From: Euptelea pleiosperma
Lineage: Eukaryota; Streptophyta; Magnoliopsida; Ranunculales; Eupteleaceae
Direction: 5' to 3'
Length of the DNA stretch: 64,000 nucleotides
NCBI GenBank assembly: GCA_035048495.1
Contig: CM068545.1
Coordinates: 22,044,741-22,108,740, forward strand
Positions 15,001 through 23,200 of the stretch are shown one piece after another. The notes under the pieces were generated by a model that was not told the origin of the DNA, did not search any database, and saw nothing but the letters and a program-made list of their open reading frames with translations. The first letter of the stretch is position 1; each line of letters starts with the position of its first letter. The position numbers were made by a program, and so were the translations under genes.

Positions 15001-16382
15001 CCGTTTAACCGTTAAAACGGCCTCCTTTAAACCTTGACCCAAACCCTTCTATTTACCCCCACTATAACCATGTCAACACAACACGACATGGGTATTGGTA
15101 CAGGATCCGTATCGGATCCACCAAATATGTGTTTGATTTTCCAGGGTTATTTTTTCTATTTTGCGTACGCACCTAATGAGGCAGACACACACCCATGTGT
15201 AGAAAGATGAAGAAGATGCATCCACACTTACAAGAATAAGTTAAAACTTAACCTAAAACCAAAACTAGTCTATACGATGCATATTATTTACTGTTCAATT
15301 GTATAACTAAATTCTATTCAGATAAAATATTAAAACATCATCAAAGTAAAAAAAAAATTAAATGTTATAATATTAGAAAATACTAACTATTTAATCATGT
15401 CCAAGTACCCAAAATTTCCGGGGTTGAGCAAGTCTGCCACTTGGACACGTACCTGTATCCACCCGTACCCATATGCAGGTAACATAGTTCCTAACTAGCG
15501 ACACCTAATTCTGATGGTTTAAGTGAAAGTGTGAAACACATCATTTTCAGACCTAGTGCACTTAATGTTTAGCAATCTGCAAAGCAAGTGAACCGAAATA
15601 AAACTGAATTCAAACTTCAACACCCATTTATGCAACTGCTCTCATTTGATTCACCTTCTCCACTGTATCGATTCCACGAAAATTGACAACCCAACTCTTC
15701 TGCCCCTGGTGTGCTCTTCCCTCAACCAGCTCAACTTCCCGAATCGTTTCTTTCCCTAAAACTCGTTCCTTCAACCATCTTCTCCCCGGCTGAAGACAAT
15801 AAGTTTGATGAGATATGAATACAGATTCAACGATAGTAACAAAAAAAAAATTAGAATTGTTTTTTCTTTCTCTATTTTACCTTTGAGAATCGTAATTCAG
15901 GAAAACCAGTGCTGGATTTTATACGAAGCTCTCCTTGGAGCCCATGAACATTGCACACGTACCCAATTTCGATAAATTCCGATTCATCGTTACTCGTTTC
16001 AATAATTTCTTCAATAACTGAAGTATAATTTCATAGAACAGAAACAATCAGAGCTTAAAAAGGTTGAAACCCATCAAATGAAAAAACAGTAAAAATCAAA
16101 CCCATCAAACAAAAACTATAAAAAATCCAAGCCCATCACAGACAAACTCCTCGGGATAAAAAAAAATAAACAGAAACAACAGAAAATTGCAATACCAGTG
16201 CTACGGGGAGGAGGGGCAAGTCGGCAAAAATGCGAACACTTCAAGGGTATTTGCGTCCAGAAACTGGGGGCAATGGAGCTCCTGCAACGGTTCCGAAACA
16301 GAGCTTCGACGCGTGGACGGTTGGGGAGAAGAGGGAATGGAGATAATGGAGTCGGAGACGAGAGGAGATTCGAACGCTGCAT
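1..16382 (-). CDS. Chloroplast RimM-type 16S rRNA processing protein fused to UDP-sugar pyrophosphorylase-like domain (3' end outside window)
   Basis: Ten exons on the minus strand: 16196-16382, 15881-16017, 15655-15789, 14032-14142, 13071-13352, 11679-11878, 4756-5059, 3401-3511, 732-923 and 1-114 (partial). All junctions are GT/AG and all phases close, giving 591 codons in the window. Residues 1-70 are Arg/Ser/Pro-rich, fitting a chloroplast transit peptide. Residues 77-150 are the RimM N-terminal barrel (IEIGYVCNVHGLQGELRIK). About 173-268 is the PRC barrel (FYTADLVGMRVILK, then VWVPFVEAIVPDVD). RimM family proteins help mature the 30S head around S19, so a role in plastid ribosome assembly is inferred. 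From residue 351 the protein continues into a segment known from plant RimM fusions and related to UTP-sugar-phosphate uridylyltransferases (GKVAIILVVDDRNNWGRGSD, VWFLEEEKLPVV). The usual glycine-rich nucleotide loop is not seen, so catalysis is doubtful. The start is the first in-frame ATG. Intron 6 is 6.6 kb and full of transposon debris. Confidence 0.9.
115..4755 (-). other. Introns 7-9 of the RimM-fusion gene, no recognisable content
   Basis: Apart from the short exons at 732-923 and 3401-3511, this stretch is AT-rich intron: 115-731, 924-3400 and 3512-4755. I found no coding similarity, no paired terminal repeats and no long tandem repeat. Short open frames occur by chance. Confidence 0.6.
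5471..5517 (+). mobile_element. Micro-LINE insertion (11 nt) with 18-bp target duplication
   Basis: The direct repeat 5471-5488 recurs at 5500-5517 with one mismatch (aaatcatacRattcaaat). The two copies flank only ACTTATAAAAA. That insert matches the end of plant L1 LINEs just before the poly-A tail, so it reads as a target-primed insertion truncated almost completely at its 5' end. Confidence 0.6.
5884..6427 (-). mobile_element. 5'-truncated L1-type LINE, zf-RVT end of ORF2
   Basis: On the minus strand an open frame of 159 codons (6387-5908) reads MDHLLVYCEAAKEVWSSFL, then FAIAWGLWKERNQRAFEG. This is the zinc-binding region after the reverse transcriptase in plant L1 LINEs. The element ends in a poly-A tail (poly-T at 5884-5893 on the plus strand) after TTTATATTTATC. 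It lies in intron 6 of the RimM-fusion gene in the same orientation. The same LINE family recurs at 59497-60200. Confidence 0.75.
6895..7110 (-). mobile_element. LINE RNase H tail fragment
   Basis: The minus strand reads SRTLGEANDVADHFANKWV near 7095-7040. This resembles the end of the RNase H domain in plant non-LTR elements (usual form NxxADxLAN). AT-rich sequence follows. It is probably another 5'-truncated LINE. Only about 70 residues are readable, and no target duplication was found. Confidence 0.45.
7426..7468 (-). mobile_element. Micro-LINE insertion (17 nt) with 13-bp target duplication
   Basis: AGTATTTATACAA occurs at 7426-7438 and exactly again at 7456-7468. Between them is 7439-7455, which on the minus strand reads ACCGATCAAAAAACAAA. 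This is the kind of A-tailed end seen on L1 elements, here inserted in minus orientation. Confidence 0.55.
7904..8576. mobile_element. Non-autonomous hAT-type element (673 bp) with 8-bp target duplication
   Basis: The perfect duplication GTTTAGAC lies at 7896-7903 and 8577-8584. The element starts CAATGTTTTAAACGC and ends AAAAACACTG, so its termini are imperfect inverted repeats beginning CA. The subterminal regions are dense in copies of gcgtaagcctca and its inverse, giving a partly self-complementary element. No transposase is present. An 8-bp duplication with CA..TG ends is the hAT signature. It lies in intron 6 of the RimM-fusion gene. Confidence 0.8.
8790..9076 (+). mobile_element. LINE 3'-end fragment
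   Basis: In the plus strand the pieces EKRNSCIFEGKEEDIPR and YLPGV precede a gene-free end that stops in TTTATCAAAAAAAAG near 9075. The pattern WKERNxRxFxG, then a short tail and poly-A, matches the LINEs on the minus strand at 56880 and 5884. The reading frame is broken. Confidence 0.55.
9080..10308. other. Unidentified, probably retroelement-derived intron sequence
   Basis: Short coding-like stretches on the plus strand (for example DIFCEEYEEDPLYKWVKDD near 9680-9740) are interrupted by stops. They are followed by a TATATAAACC motif near 10018 and a CT-rich segment. This could be decayed LTR retroelement sequence, but I recognise no domain. Confidence 0.3.
10309..10637. mobile_element. Possible hAT-type element, degraded target duplication
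   Basis: The stretch starts CAAGGTTTAAAAT and ends ATTTTGAACCATG, an imperfect inverted repeat like those at 14614 and 16749. The flanks share only GGGAAT, so the target duplication is incomplete. Nothing is coded inside. Confidence 0.35.
10638..11678 (-). other. Remainder of intron 6, nothing recognised
   Basis: This is AT-rich sequence up to the donor of exon 6 at 11678. No repeat structure or coding similarity was seen. Confidence 0.5.
11879..14031 (-). other. Introns 4 and 5 of the RimM-fusion gene
   Basis: Apart from exon 5 (13071-13352) this is AT-rich intron. A short near-repeat of the motif CCAATCGATTGG/A occurs three times at about 11920-11985. Nothing else was recognised. Confidence 0.5.
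14614..15036 (-). mobile_element. Non-autonomous hAT-type element, copy A (423 bp)
   Basis: The perfect 8-bp duplication ACCCAAAC lies at 14606-14613 and 15037-15044. The element begins CATGGTTTTAAAAACGG and ends GGCCTCCTTTAAACCTTG, imperfect inverted repeats. It is built almost entirely of variants of CCGTTTAAACGG and CCGTTAAAACGG, so it can fold on itself. It sits in intron 3 of the RimM-fusion gene. Copy B at 16749-17139 is the same family in the opposite orientation; strand is assigned relative to copy B. Confidence 0.85.
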
Positions 16383-16748
16383 TTCTCGTTCAGACAGAGA
16401 GCGCAGAGTAGGGGAGAGCAGTGGAACACAAGTTTAAAAAGATAAGGGTAGTTTGGTCATCTAAATTTTAGATGGAACGCCACGTGGCAGCTGTTGTGCG
16501 TGGTAAACTCCTAGGGGTCACTGACCGTATAGATGTTTGGCCTATCCCTAGGTGAACCACATGCCAAAAAAAAAAAAAAAAGTGATTAGTCCACGTGCCA
16601 AAAAAAAAAAAAGTGATCAGTGATTTCTAAGCATTCGATTGGAGTCGTTTTCATAGGTTGATTTTTAACCCTATATTTTGAGCACTGTTACGTGTACAAA
16701 AGATCCAAATGTTTAAAATCATCGAATTACATGGAAAGTAATTAGGAC
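16383..16748 (-). promoter_or_regulatory. 5' leader and promoter region of the RimM-fusion gene
   Basis: This is the 366 bp between the RimM start codon and hAT copy B. It holds a tandem duplication at about 16558-16625: two units of CCACRTGCC, a long A run and GTGATYAGT, carrying CACATG or CACGTG (G-box-like) cores. No clear TATA box is visible close to the start, which is common for plastid-protein genes. Confidence 0.4.
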
Positions 16749-17139
16749 CAAGGTTTAAAGGAGGCCGTTTGAACGGTTAAACGGACTGGGGGCGTTACTG
16801 TTTAAACCGTTTAAACGGCCATTAAAACGGTCAGGGGCAAAAATGGGAAAAAAATGGAATTAAATGGATTTTAAATGAAAAAAAACGGAAAAAATGACTT
16901 TGAAATTTGAATTTTGAAAATAAAAATGAAATTTAACAGAAATTAAATGGATTTTAACGGATTTAACAGCCGTTTTTTTCACAAAATTTTTCAGAATTAA
17001 ACGGCTGTTTAAACGATTTTAACAGCCGTTAAAACAAAAAAACAGCCCTTTTTTTCAAAACCGATAAAACATGTTTAAACGGTTTTAACGGAAACGGGCT
17101 TGGGGCATTACCGTTTAAACGGCCGTTTTTAAAACCATG
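16749..17139 (+). mobile_element. Non-autonomous hAT-type element, copy B (391 bp)
   Basis: The perfect 8-bp duplication ATTAGGAC lies at 16741-16748 and 17140-17147. The element begins CAAGGTTTAAAGGAGGCCG and ends CGGCCGTTTTTAAAACCATG, the reverse complement arrangement of copy A. The interior carries the same CCGTTTAAACGG-type motifs. It lies about 370 bp upstream of the RimM start codon, between the divergent RimM and MEI2-like genes. Confidence 0.85.
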
Positions 17140-17147
17140 ATTAGGAC

Positions 17148-18313
17148 GTCATTTAAGTTGTGTTTGGCTCAGAAAATATGGATTTGGAGACCATGTTTTC
17201 CTGCAAATTTTCGAAATATTCATTTCATTTATTCTAATAAAAAAAATCCTAGAATAAGAAGAGAATTTTGGAAAATAAAATAAGAAAACCAATTGGCCCA
17301 ATTAGAGTCAGTCCATTGATTTTCCGAAGTTGCACCAAGACTTTATTTTACCTTGAGGCCCGATATTATGAATGATGTTTTCATACCTGAATTGGTTCAT
17401 TATATCACCGGTTCAACCGTGTCAACTGAGTCGACCCACCACCTGGCAACTCTTTGGGGCCGTTGACGCATGAATGTTTTGCCCGCCCTTTGGTGGACCA
17501 CCTCAGGTCCAACTCGTGTCTAGGTCAGTCGGGTCGCCAGTTCAACGAGTTGAGCGGGTTAAAAGAATGTGAATGATTTTTTCAAACATTGTTGGGTTGC
17601 CCAACGTGATTTTGTGACCGAGTAACTGGTGGGGCCGGGCGGATTTCGAGTTTTTAATTTTCATTCTCAGACGCATTTTTTTTAAGTTACGACTCTTACA
17701 GGAAAAGTCATGACCTGGAAGAATAAACTTGGAATCAGAACTTTCTGCATAGAACTTTTATGATGACATCCCTTGTTAAGGATGCTTGTTAAGGATGGTG
17801 ATGAATCACAATATGAGACACGGTGGCACACTCTTAGAGATCACTGACCTTATGGATTTTTGGCCAATCACTTGCTGGATCTAAGTACCAAAATTCAGAT
17901 TGATCAATAATTTCTATCCATTGGATTAGAGTCTAATTCATGATTTATTTTTAACCGTAGATTTCAAGTATTAATTGGGGTACTCAGATCAAAAGGTAAG
18001 ACATCACTACTCACGTTGATTTTTGGTACCAGATGGACCAAAATTATCCATAAGATAAGTGTCCTCTAAGAGTATTCCACGTGGCTTTGGGATTAGCCAA
18101 ACATCTAAACGGTCAGAGTCCTCTAAAAGTGTAACAGGTGGTTTATATTGTGGGCAGTCATCGTGGGTGGTCAGCAGAGTTTAACTTGGGTGCTTTCATA
18201 AATTTGTGGGTGCAAATAAATTTTGCTATTATCTTTTCTTATTTTTATCCCAAATTAATGATTTTTAGAGAGATAGTGAAGCAAGGGGTTCTGTCAACGG
18301 ACGCCAAACCGGA
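17148..18313. other. Intergenic spacer between divergent genes
   Basis: No gene was found. Around 17385-17610 there is a stretch rich in CCGGTTCAACCG-like words (GGTTCAACCGTGTCAACTGAGTC) that resembles a dispersed plant repeat also seen near 61570-61770. I could not define its ends. Confidence 0.4.
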
Positions 18314-18321
18314 TTTAAATA
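18314..18321 (+). promoter_or_regulatory. Probable TATA box of the MEI2-like gene
   Basis: TTTAAATA lies about 35 bp upstream of a strongly pyrimidine-rich tract (18355 onward, CTCTCT runs). That is the usual layout of a plant TATA box followed by a Y-patch and CT-rich leader. The transcription start is inferred near 18345-18355. Confidence 0.5.
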
Positions 18322-18344
18322 CAGCCGAATCCTCCTTAAAGCAG

Positions 18345-20262
18345 AGTTTGGCCCCCTCTCCATCTCTCTCTCTCTCTCCATCTCTCTCCTCAGAGCTGCT
18401 TTGTCAATCATTTTCTGCTCTTTTACTCATCTTGTCCAATCGACTCTCTCTCCCACTCATTCTCTCTCTCTCTCTCTCTCTATTTCCGGCGAGAGGTCGA
18501 AGCAGAGGAGTAGATTCAGTAGAAGAAAGTCAAGAAACCAATTTCTCCTCTCTACGTAACTCTCTCTCTTCCTCTCCCTCTCCCTCTCCCTCTCTTTCTC
18601 TTCTCTCCCTACCTACCTGTCGTGATAACTTTTCTTTCGAATCTCTCAAAGGTCCACCTGTAATGGAGCTTCTCCAACTGTTTTTTCTCCCAATTTAGGG
18701 TTTCTCAAACTGAATTATAGGTTTTCTTTTCACTGATCTCCAGACGTCTCCCCGACTTTGGAGTTCCAGGGGTGGGTGGCAAGTGTTTCTTTAGGGTAAG
18801 CCATCTTTGTTTCTTTTTGTTCGTGATTCTCAATGTTGGAGAGACAGAGAGAGAGAGAGAGAAAGAGAGATTGTTGATCGGGTAGTGCGAAATTCTGCTG
18901 TTGGGAATGGCTTTTTCTGGGTTTGATTTCGATTTCGTTTGTGATCGATTGAGATAGCTCGTAAAGTAGTGATATTTTTTGTGTCTTATGTGTGGAAACA
19001 GCGAAAGATGGTTGCAAAGATTGAGTTTTTTTTTTCCCTTGTTTCGTGGAAGAAATGTTCCTTTTTTTTTTTTCAAGATTATTTTTTTCTCAGTGATTTA
19101 GCAGAGTTGAGTTTGTTGTCGAGTTCATTTGATAGTTTTAATTGCTGAGAAGAGACTCAGTGAAGTTATCAGCTGCGGTGTGTTAGTTTTCCTCCTTGTT
19201 GTTCTGCTTGGTAATTGGTTTGCTCTATATGCGCCCAATTTCAAGCGGACGGATTTAGTTGTCACTGGAAAAGTTATATTTGGGGGTTTTAGGAAATGGG
19301 TTGATTAGTGGTTTCTAGGTTTTATAGCTAGAAAATTTGCTAATTTTAGGTTATAGACTAGTTGATTCTTGGTTTTACGTTTGGATTCAGTCTAACCTCT
19401 TGTCAAAATTTTCTCTTTGTCCCAGTTTTTGAGTATGTTTCAAACAATTCTTGATTGCTGGTTTGCAAATTGCCCAATTGATGACAACCCCATATTTATT
19501 TGGATTGTGGTTTTAGGGTAGACCAAAAATTTCCCGACTTTTGATTATTTGAGAGGATATATTTTAGAGTTTTTCAGTATAGGCTGGTAATGTACACTCC
19601 TGAAGCTTATTTCTAGACCTTGAGAGTAGGCATTCTTGCTATTGGTGTCTTAGTGATGAGGGAGACTTAAAATATGCAGTATCTCCAGTTGAAGCTTTTA
19701 AAGTTAAATTGAGATATAATAATAGTGGATCTAATATTTTTTGAATATTTGGCAGGAAAAAACTTTTAAGGGTGTAAGTCCCTTTAAATAATAATTTTTT
19801 TCCTTCTTTTCTTGGCTGGCAATTGCTTGTGGTTGCAAGTAGAGTAACATTTTAATGCTTGTCAACTCTATGAAAGTTATTTGTGATACGTGAATTTTTT
19901 TTCTTCCTTGTTTCTTCGCTTTTGTCCCTTGGGGTTTACCCTCTCTCTCTCTCTCAGCAATTATGAAATGGAAAGGAAGTGCCAGATTTGATCTGATGAG
20001 TATGCTTTTACAGTCTATTGACCTGTGTACTGGGTCAATGTGTTTTACTTCGGTAGTACTGGAATTTATTTAGGCATGATACTTTTAAGACTTTTTTTCA
20101 GCCTTGTGCCGGGCAGTCCTGTATGTCTATTGAAGCCAATTTGATGTAACTGAGGCCAATATGATGTAGCTCATTTAGTGTTTCTAACCTTTGTAGGCAC
20201 ACATCAAATTGCAATAGAGAGTTGAAAGTTTCATTTCTTTTCATATAGCAGAAGGCGATGCA
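18345..20262 (+). promoter_or_regulatory. CT-rich 5' leader with leader intron(s) of the MEI2-like gene
   Basis: 18355-18610 consists largely of CT repeats. The first coding exon is preceded by an acceptor at 20250-20251 (TATAGCAG), so at least one intron interrupts the leader. Its donor cannot be fixed from sequence alone. No conserved protein is encoded here; an upstream ATG at 18663 could start a short upstream frame. Confidence 0.5.
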
Positions 20263-23200
20263 ATGGAGCAATCTACAGATTATTCATTCTCAGGTAGCTC
20301 TAAAGGTTCTACATCTTTTCCTCTACTAAGGACAAGAACGCTCCAATAAGTACATATTTATGGCATTTATCTTGACCAGTCATTCTTATCGTATGTGTTA
20401 GGTCCTTTCAAGATTCCACCAGCAAATATTCCTCAAAAAGTAGGAAGTGGTGCATGGGGAATTCCATCTGGATCTGATGCGCATCATGCATCAAATGATG
20501 CTAGCCTGTTTTCGACCTCATTACCTGTTCTTCCACATGAAAAGTGTATGCGTCAGCTCTCCTTTGTAGATTCTATATAACACTTTGCATCATGGGGATA
20601 TTTTCCAACTTGTTTTTGTCAATATGCAGTTAAATTTGCAGATTTGGAACATGATGGTCAATCTGTCGATGATGCCTCGTCTAGCTTAAATAAACTTCAT
20701 AAAAACGTGGATAGTAAGGATTCTCCTGAAGATATTGGCTTGCATGCGATTGGAAGCCTGCTTCCTGACGACGAGGATGAACTTTTAGCTGGTATAATGG
20801 ATGATTTTGACCTAAGTGGGCTGCCTAGTCAACTGGAGGACTTGGACGAGTATGATCTTTTTGGCAGTGGAGGGGGTATGGAATTGGACTTTGATACTCA
20901 GGACAGCTTGAGTATGGGTATGTCAAAGGTAAGTTTATCCGATGGTGTTGCTGGAAATGGGACTAACCAGTATGGTTTTCCAAATGGTGTGGGAGCAGTT
21001 GCTGGGGAACATCCGTACGGGGAGCATCCTTCTAGAACATTATTTGTGCGGAATATCAATAGTAACGTCGAGGACTCGGAACTGAGAACTCTTTTTGAGG
21101 TAATTCACTTTGGTGATATCTCATCTCATCGTGGTTCTGGCAGTCTTTGTTTCCATATCTCGATACTAAGGCTTGGTTGAGTTATTTTTAGTTACATATA
21201 TACATTTATTATGTGTTTTCCTATTCCTACGTATGCATTAAAGGGAAGAACATCAAACTTCATATCTTTTTTTAAAATAAAATTTGGAATTCCATTGGTG
21301 ACTCCCCACCCCTTTTTTAACGGGATTGGTAACCTACGAAGTGATACACTAAATTCACCTCCTTTGGATTAGTGCTTTCAATGGGTTTTGAACCTAGGTC
21401 CCCCCTCCTCTTGGATGGCTCTCTGTGTTGCAACCTTGAGGTCTTGGTTTGACCCACGGATCTGAAAAAAGTCTTATACAGTCTAATTTCTAGCTGCTTT
21501 ACATGTATCACGGAGTTAGATCGATTTAATGATCCAAAGAATCTAAATTTGCTGATTTTTTTGTGCAAAGAATAAAAATAGTAATTATACGAGCAAGGAA
21601 ACCGGGAAACTAAAATAATTACGCAAGACCAAGAACTGGAACCTATACTTTGAATAACTATTTTACATTTTATTTTGTTAAAAAACCTGTTTGCATTTTT
21701 TTAAGAATGTACTAAATATTGTATATAAGAATGAGTTGCATTTTATAACAACTATTGTCGTAAAATTTAAGTTTATGTTATACGCATATGAAGTAAGTTA
21801 ATAATACATATGTTGGTAATTTGATATGTAATTGTGTGTGTATATATTTGAATGTCACAACATGTTGTATAAAATAATTAAATACTTCATAACATCTGTT
21901 CCCATTTGCTCTGGGGATGGGTGATTTTAGCTTTCCTTTTCCCTTTCCCATTTTTCTTGTTTATTCTTGATTCTTGCCTTGTGGTTACTTTCAGTCTTTA
22001 GTAGGTTATCTCGACTTCTTTAACTGTTAAGCTTGTATCTTTTCACCTTTTTCGTTTTAATAAAGTTTATACTTGTCAAAAAAAAAAAATGCTCCCATTT
22101 TTATTTTGACTACTAGAGGAACCTTTTGGTCTTTTTCCTCGTTAAGCATTGCTATGGTTGAGTTCATCGTCCACATACGTGACATTGTCGATTCATGTTT
22201 GAAATACAAATGCTTCAATTTAAAGAGTAATCATGGGTACAGTGATCAATTTTCCATACATTTAAGCAAGTGTTTGACAATTCTGATTAGTCTGACACCA
22301 CATGTGGGCATGTGTTGAATTTGGCATCAGCTTTCCCAAGGGAGAGTGTTGCTAAAACTCTCTGGTGGTCATCCATCAATCAAGACGTTTAGAATCAAAA
22401 TTCTAAATTTTTTGTGGTGGCAGGAGAGAGAAGAATTGTTGGAGGGGAAAGAACAACTCAAAGGACTGAAGGAGGAAGAAAATCAGAATTACTAGAAAGA
22501 GAACATTCAAACATGACCAAGGGGTACTTATCAAAAAAAAAAAAAATGACCAAGGGGCAATCTTCTCAGGCTCTTTTCTTCATTCTTCTCCAAAATTTCA
22601 ATCTGAAATGAAACCCTCCCCTTTTACAATGCTACAGTCTGCCCTCTTAACTAAGAAACCCTAATAGAGCTCTTCGTTACATCAATATCAACCCTTCATT
22701 CTTAAATTGGATGACTCTGTTACCCCTAATTTAAATTAAGAGATAGGCTAAGTTCACATCTACTTCTAATGCTTAAGTGGTTGATTTCTTCTGTCGTTCC
22801 TTTTGTACACCACATCCATCCTCTGTTGTCATTACTTGATCCTCAGTATACTATTCTCTGCATCGATATCCCCAGGTTGGAAAATCCTCAGTATACTATA
22901 CAATGTGATTGGCCTGTCCATTTGATGAGAAATTTACGGTAGCAATTACCTAGATGAGTATCTCCTCTAATGACTTCCTAGCCCATGTCCTTGAGAGCTC
23001 CAAAATGTGCTTGAGCAACTGACCCCCAGCATCAATGTTTCTACATGTTTGCTGTAGATTTTTTGCTGCATTGGTGTTCTTGCATCTTCAATTGCAAAAT
23101 CTCACCATAATACGAGCAAGCCCTACTGTAGTCCACTTAAAGAATATCTATACTTCTCATGCTTGTCATATTCATAGGAGTTTGGGAGTTAATAATCTTC

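Noticed and set aside
16749..17139. Mutator-like element with a 9-bp duplication
   Set aside because: One 9th flanking base can be counted, but it mismatches in copy B; 8 bp gives perfect duplications and symmetric CA..TG ends in both copies, so hAT fits better.
17385..17610. Possible repeat element in the intergenic spacer
   Set aside because: Words resemble 61570-61770, but no ends or target duplication could be defined.
18138..18698. Open frame of 186 codons at the start of the MEI2-like gene
   Set aside because: Composition is dictated by CT repeats (Ser/Leu/Pro runs); it overlaps the probable TATA box and leader and matches no protein.
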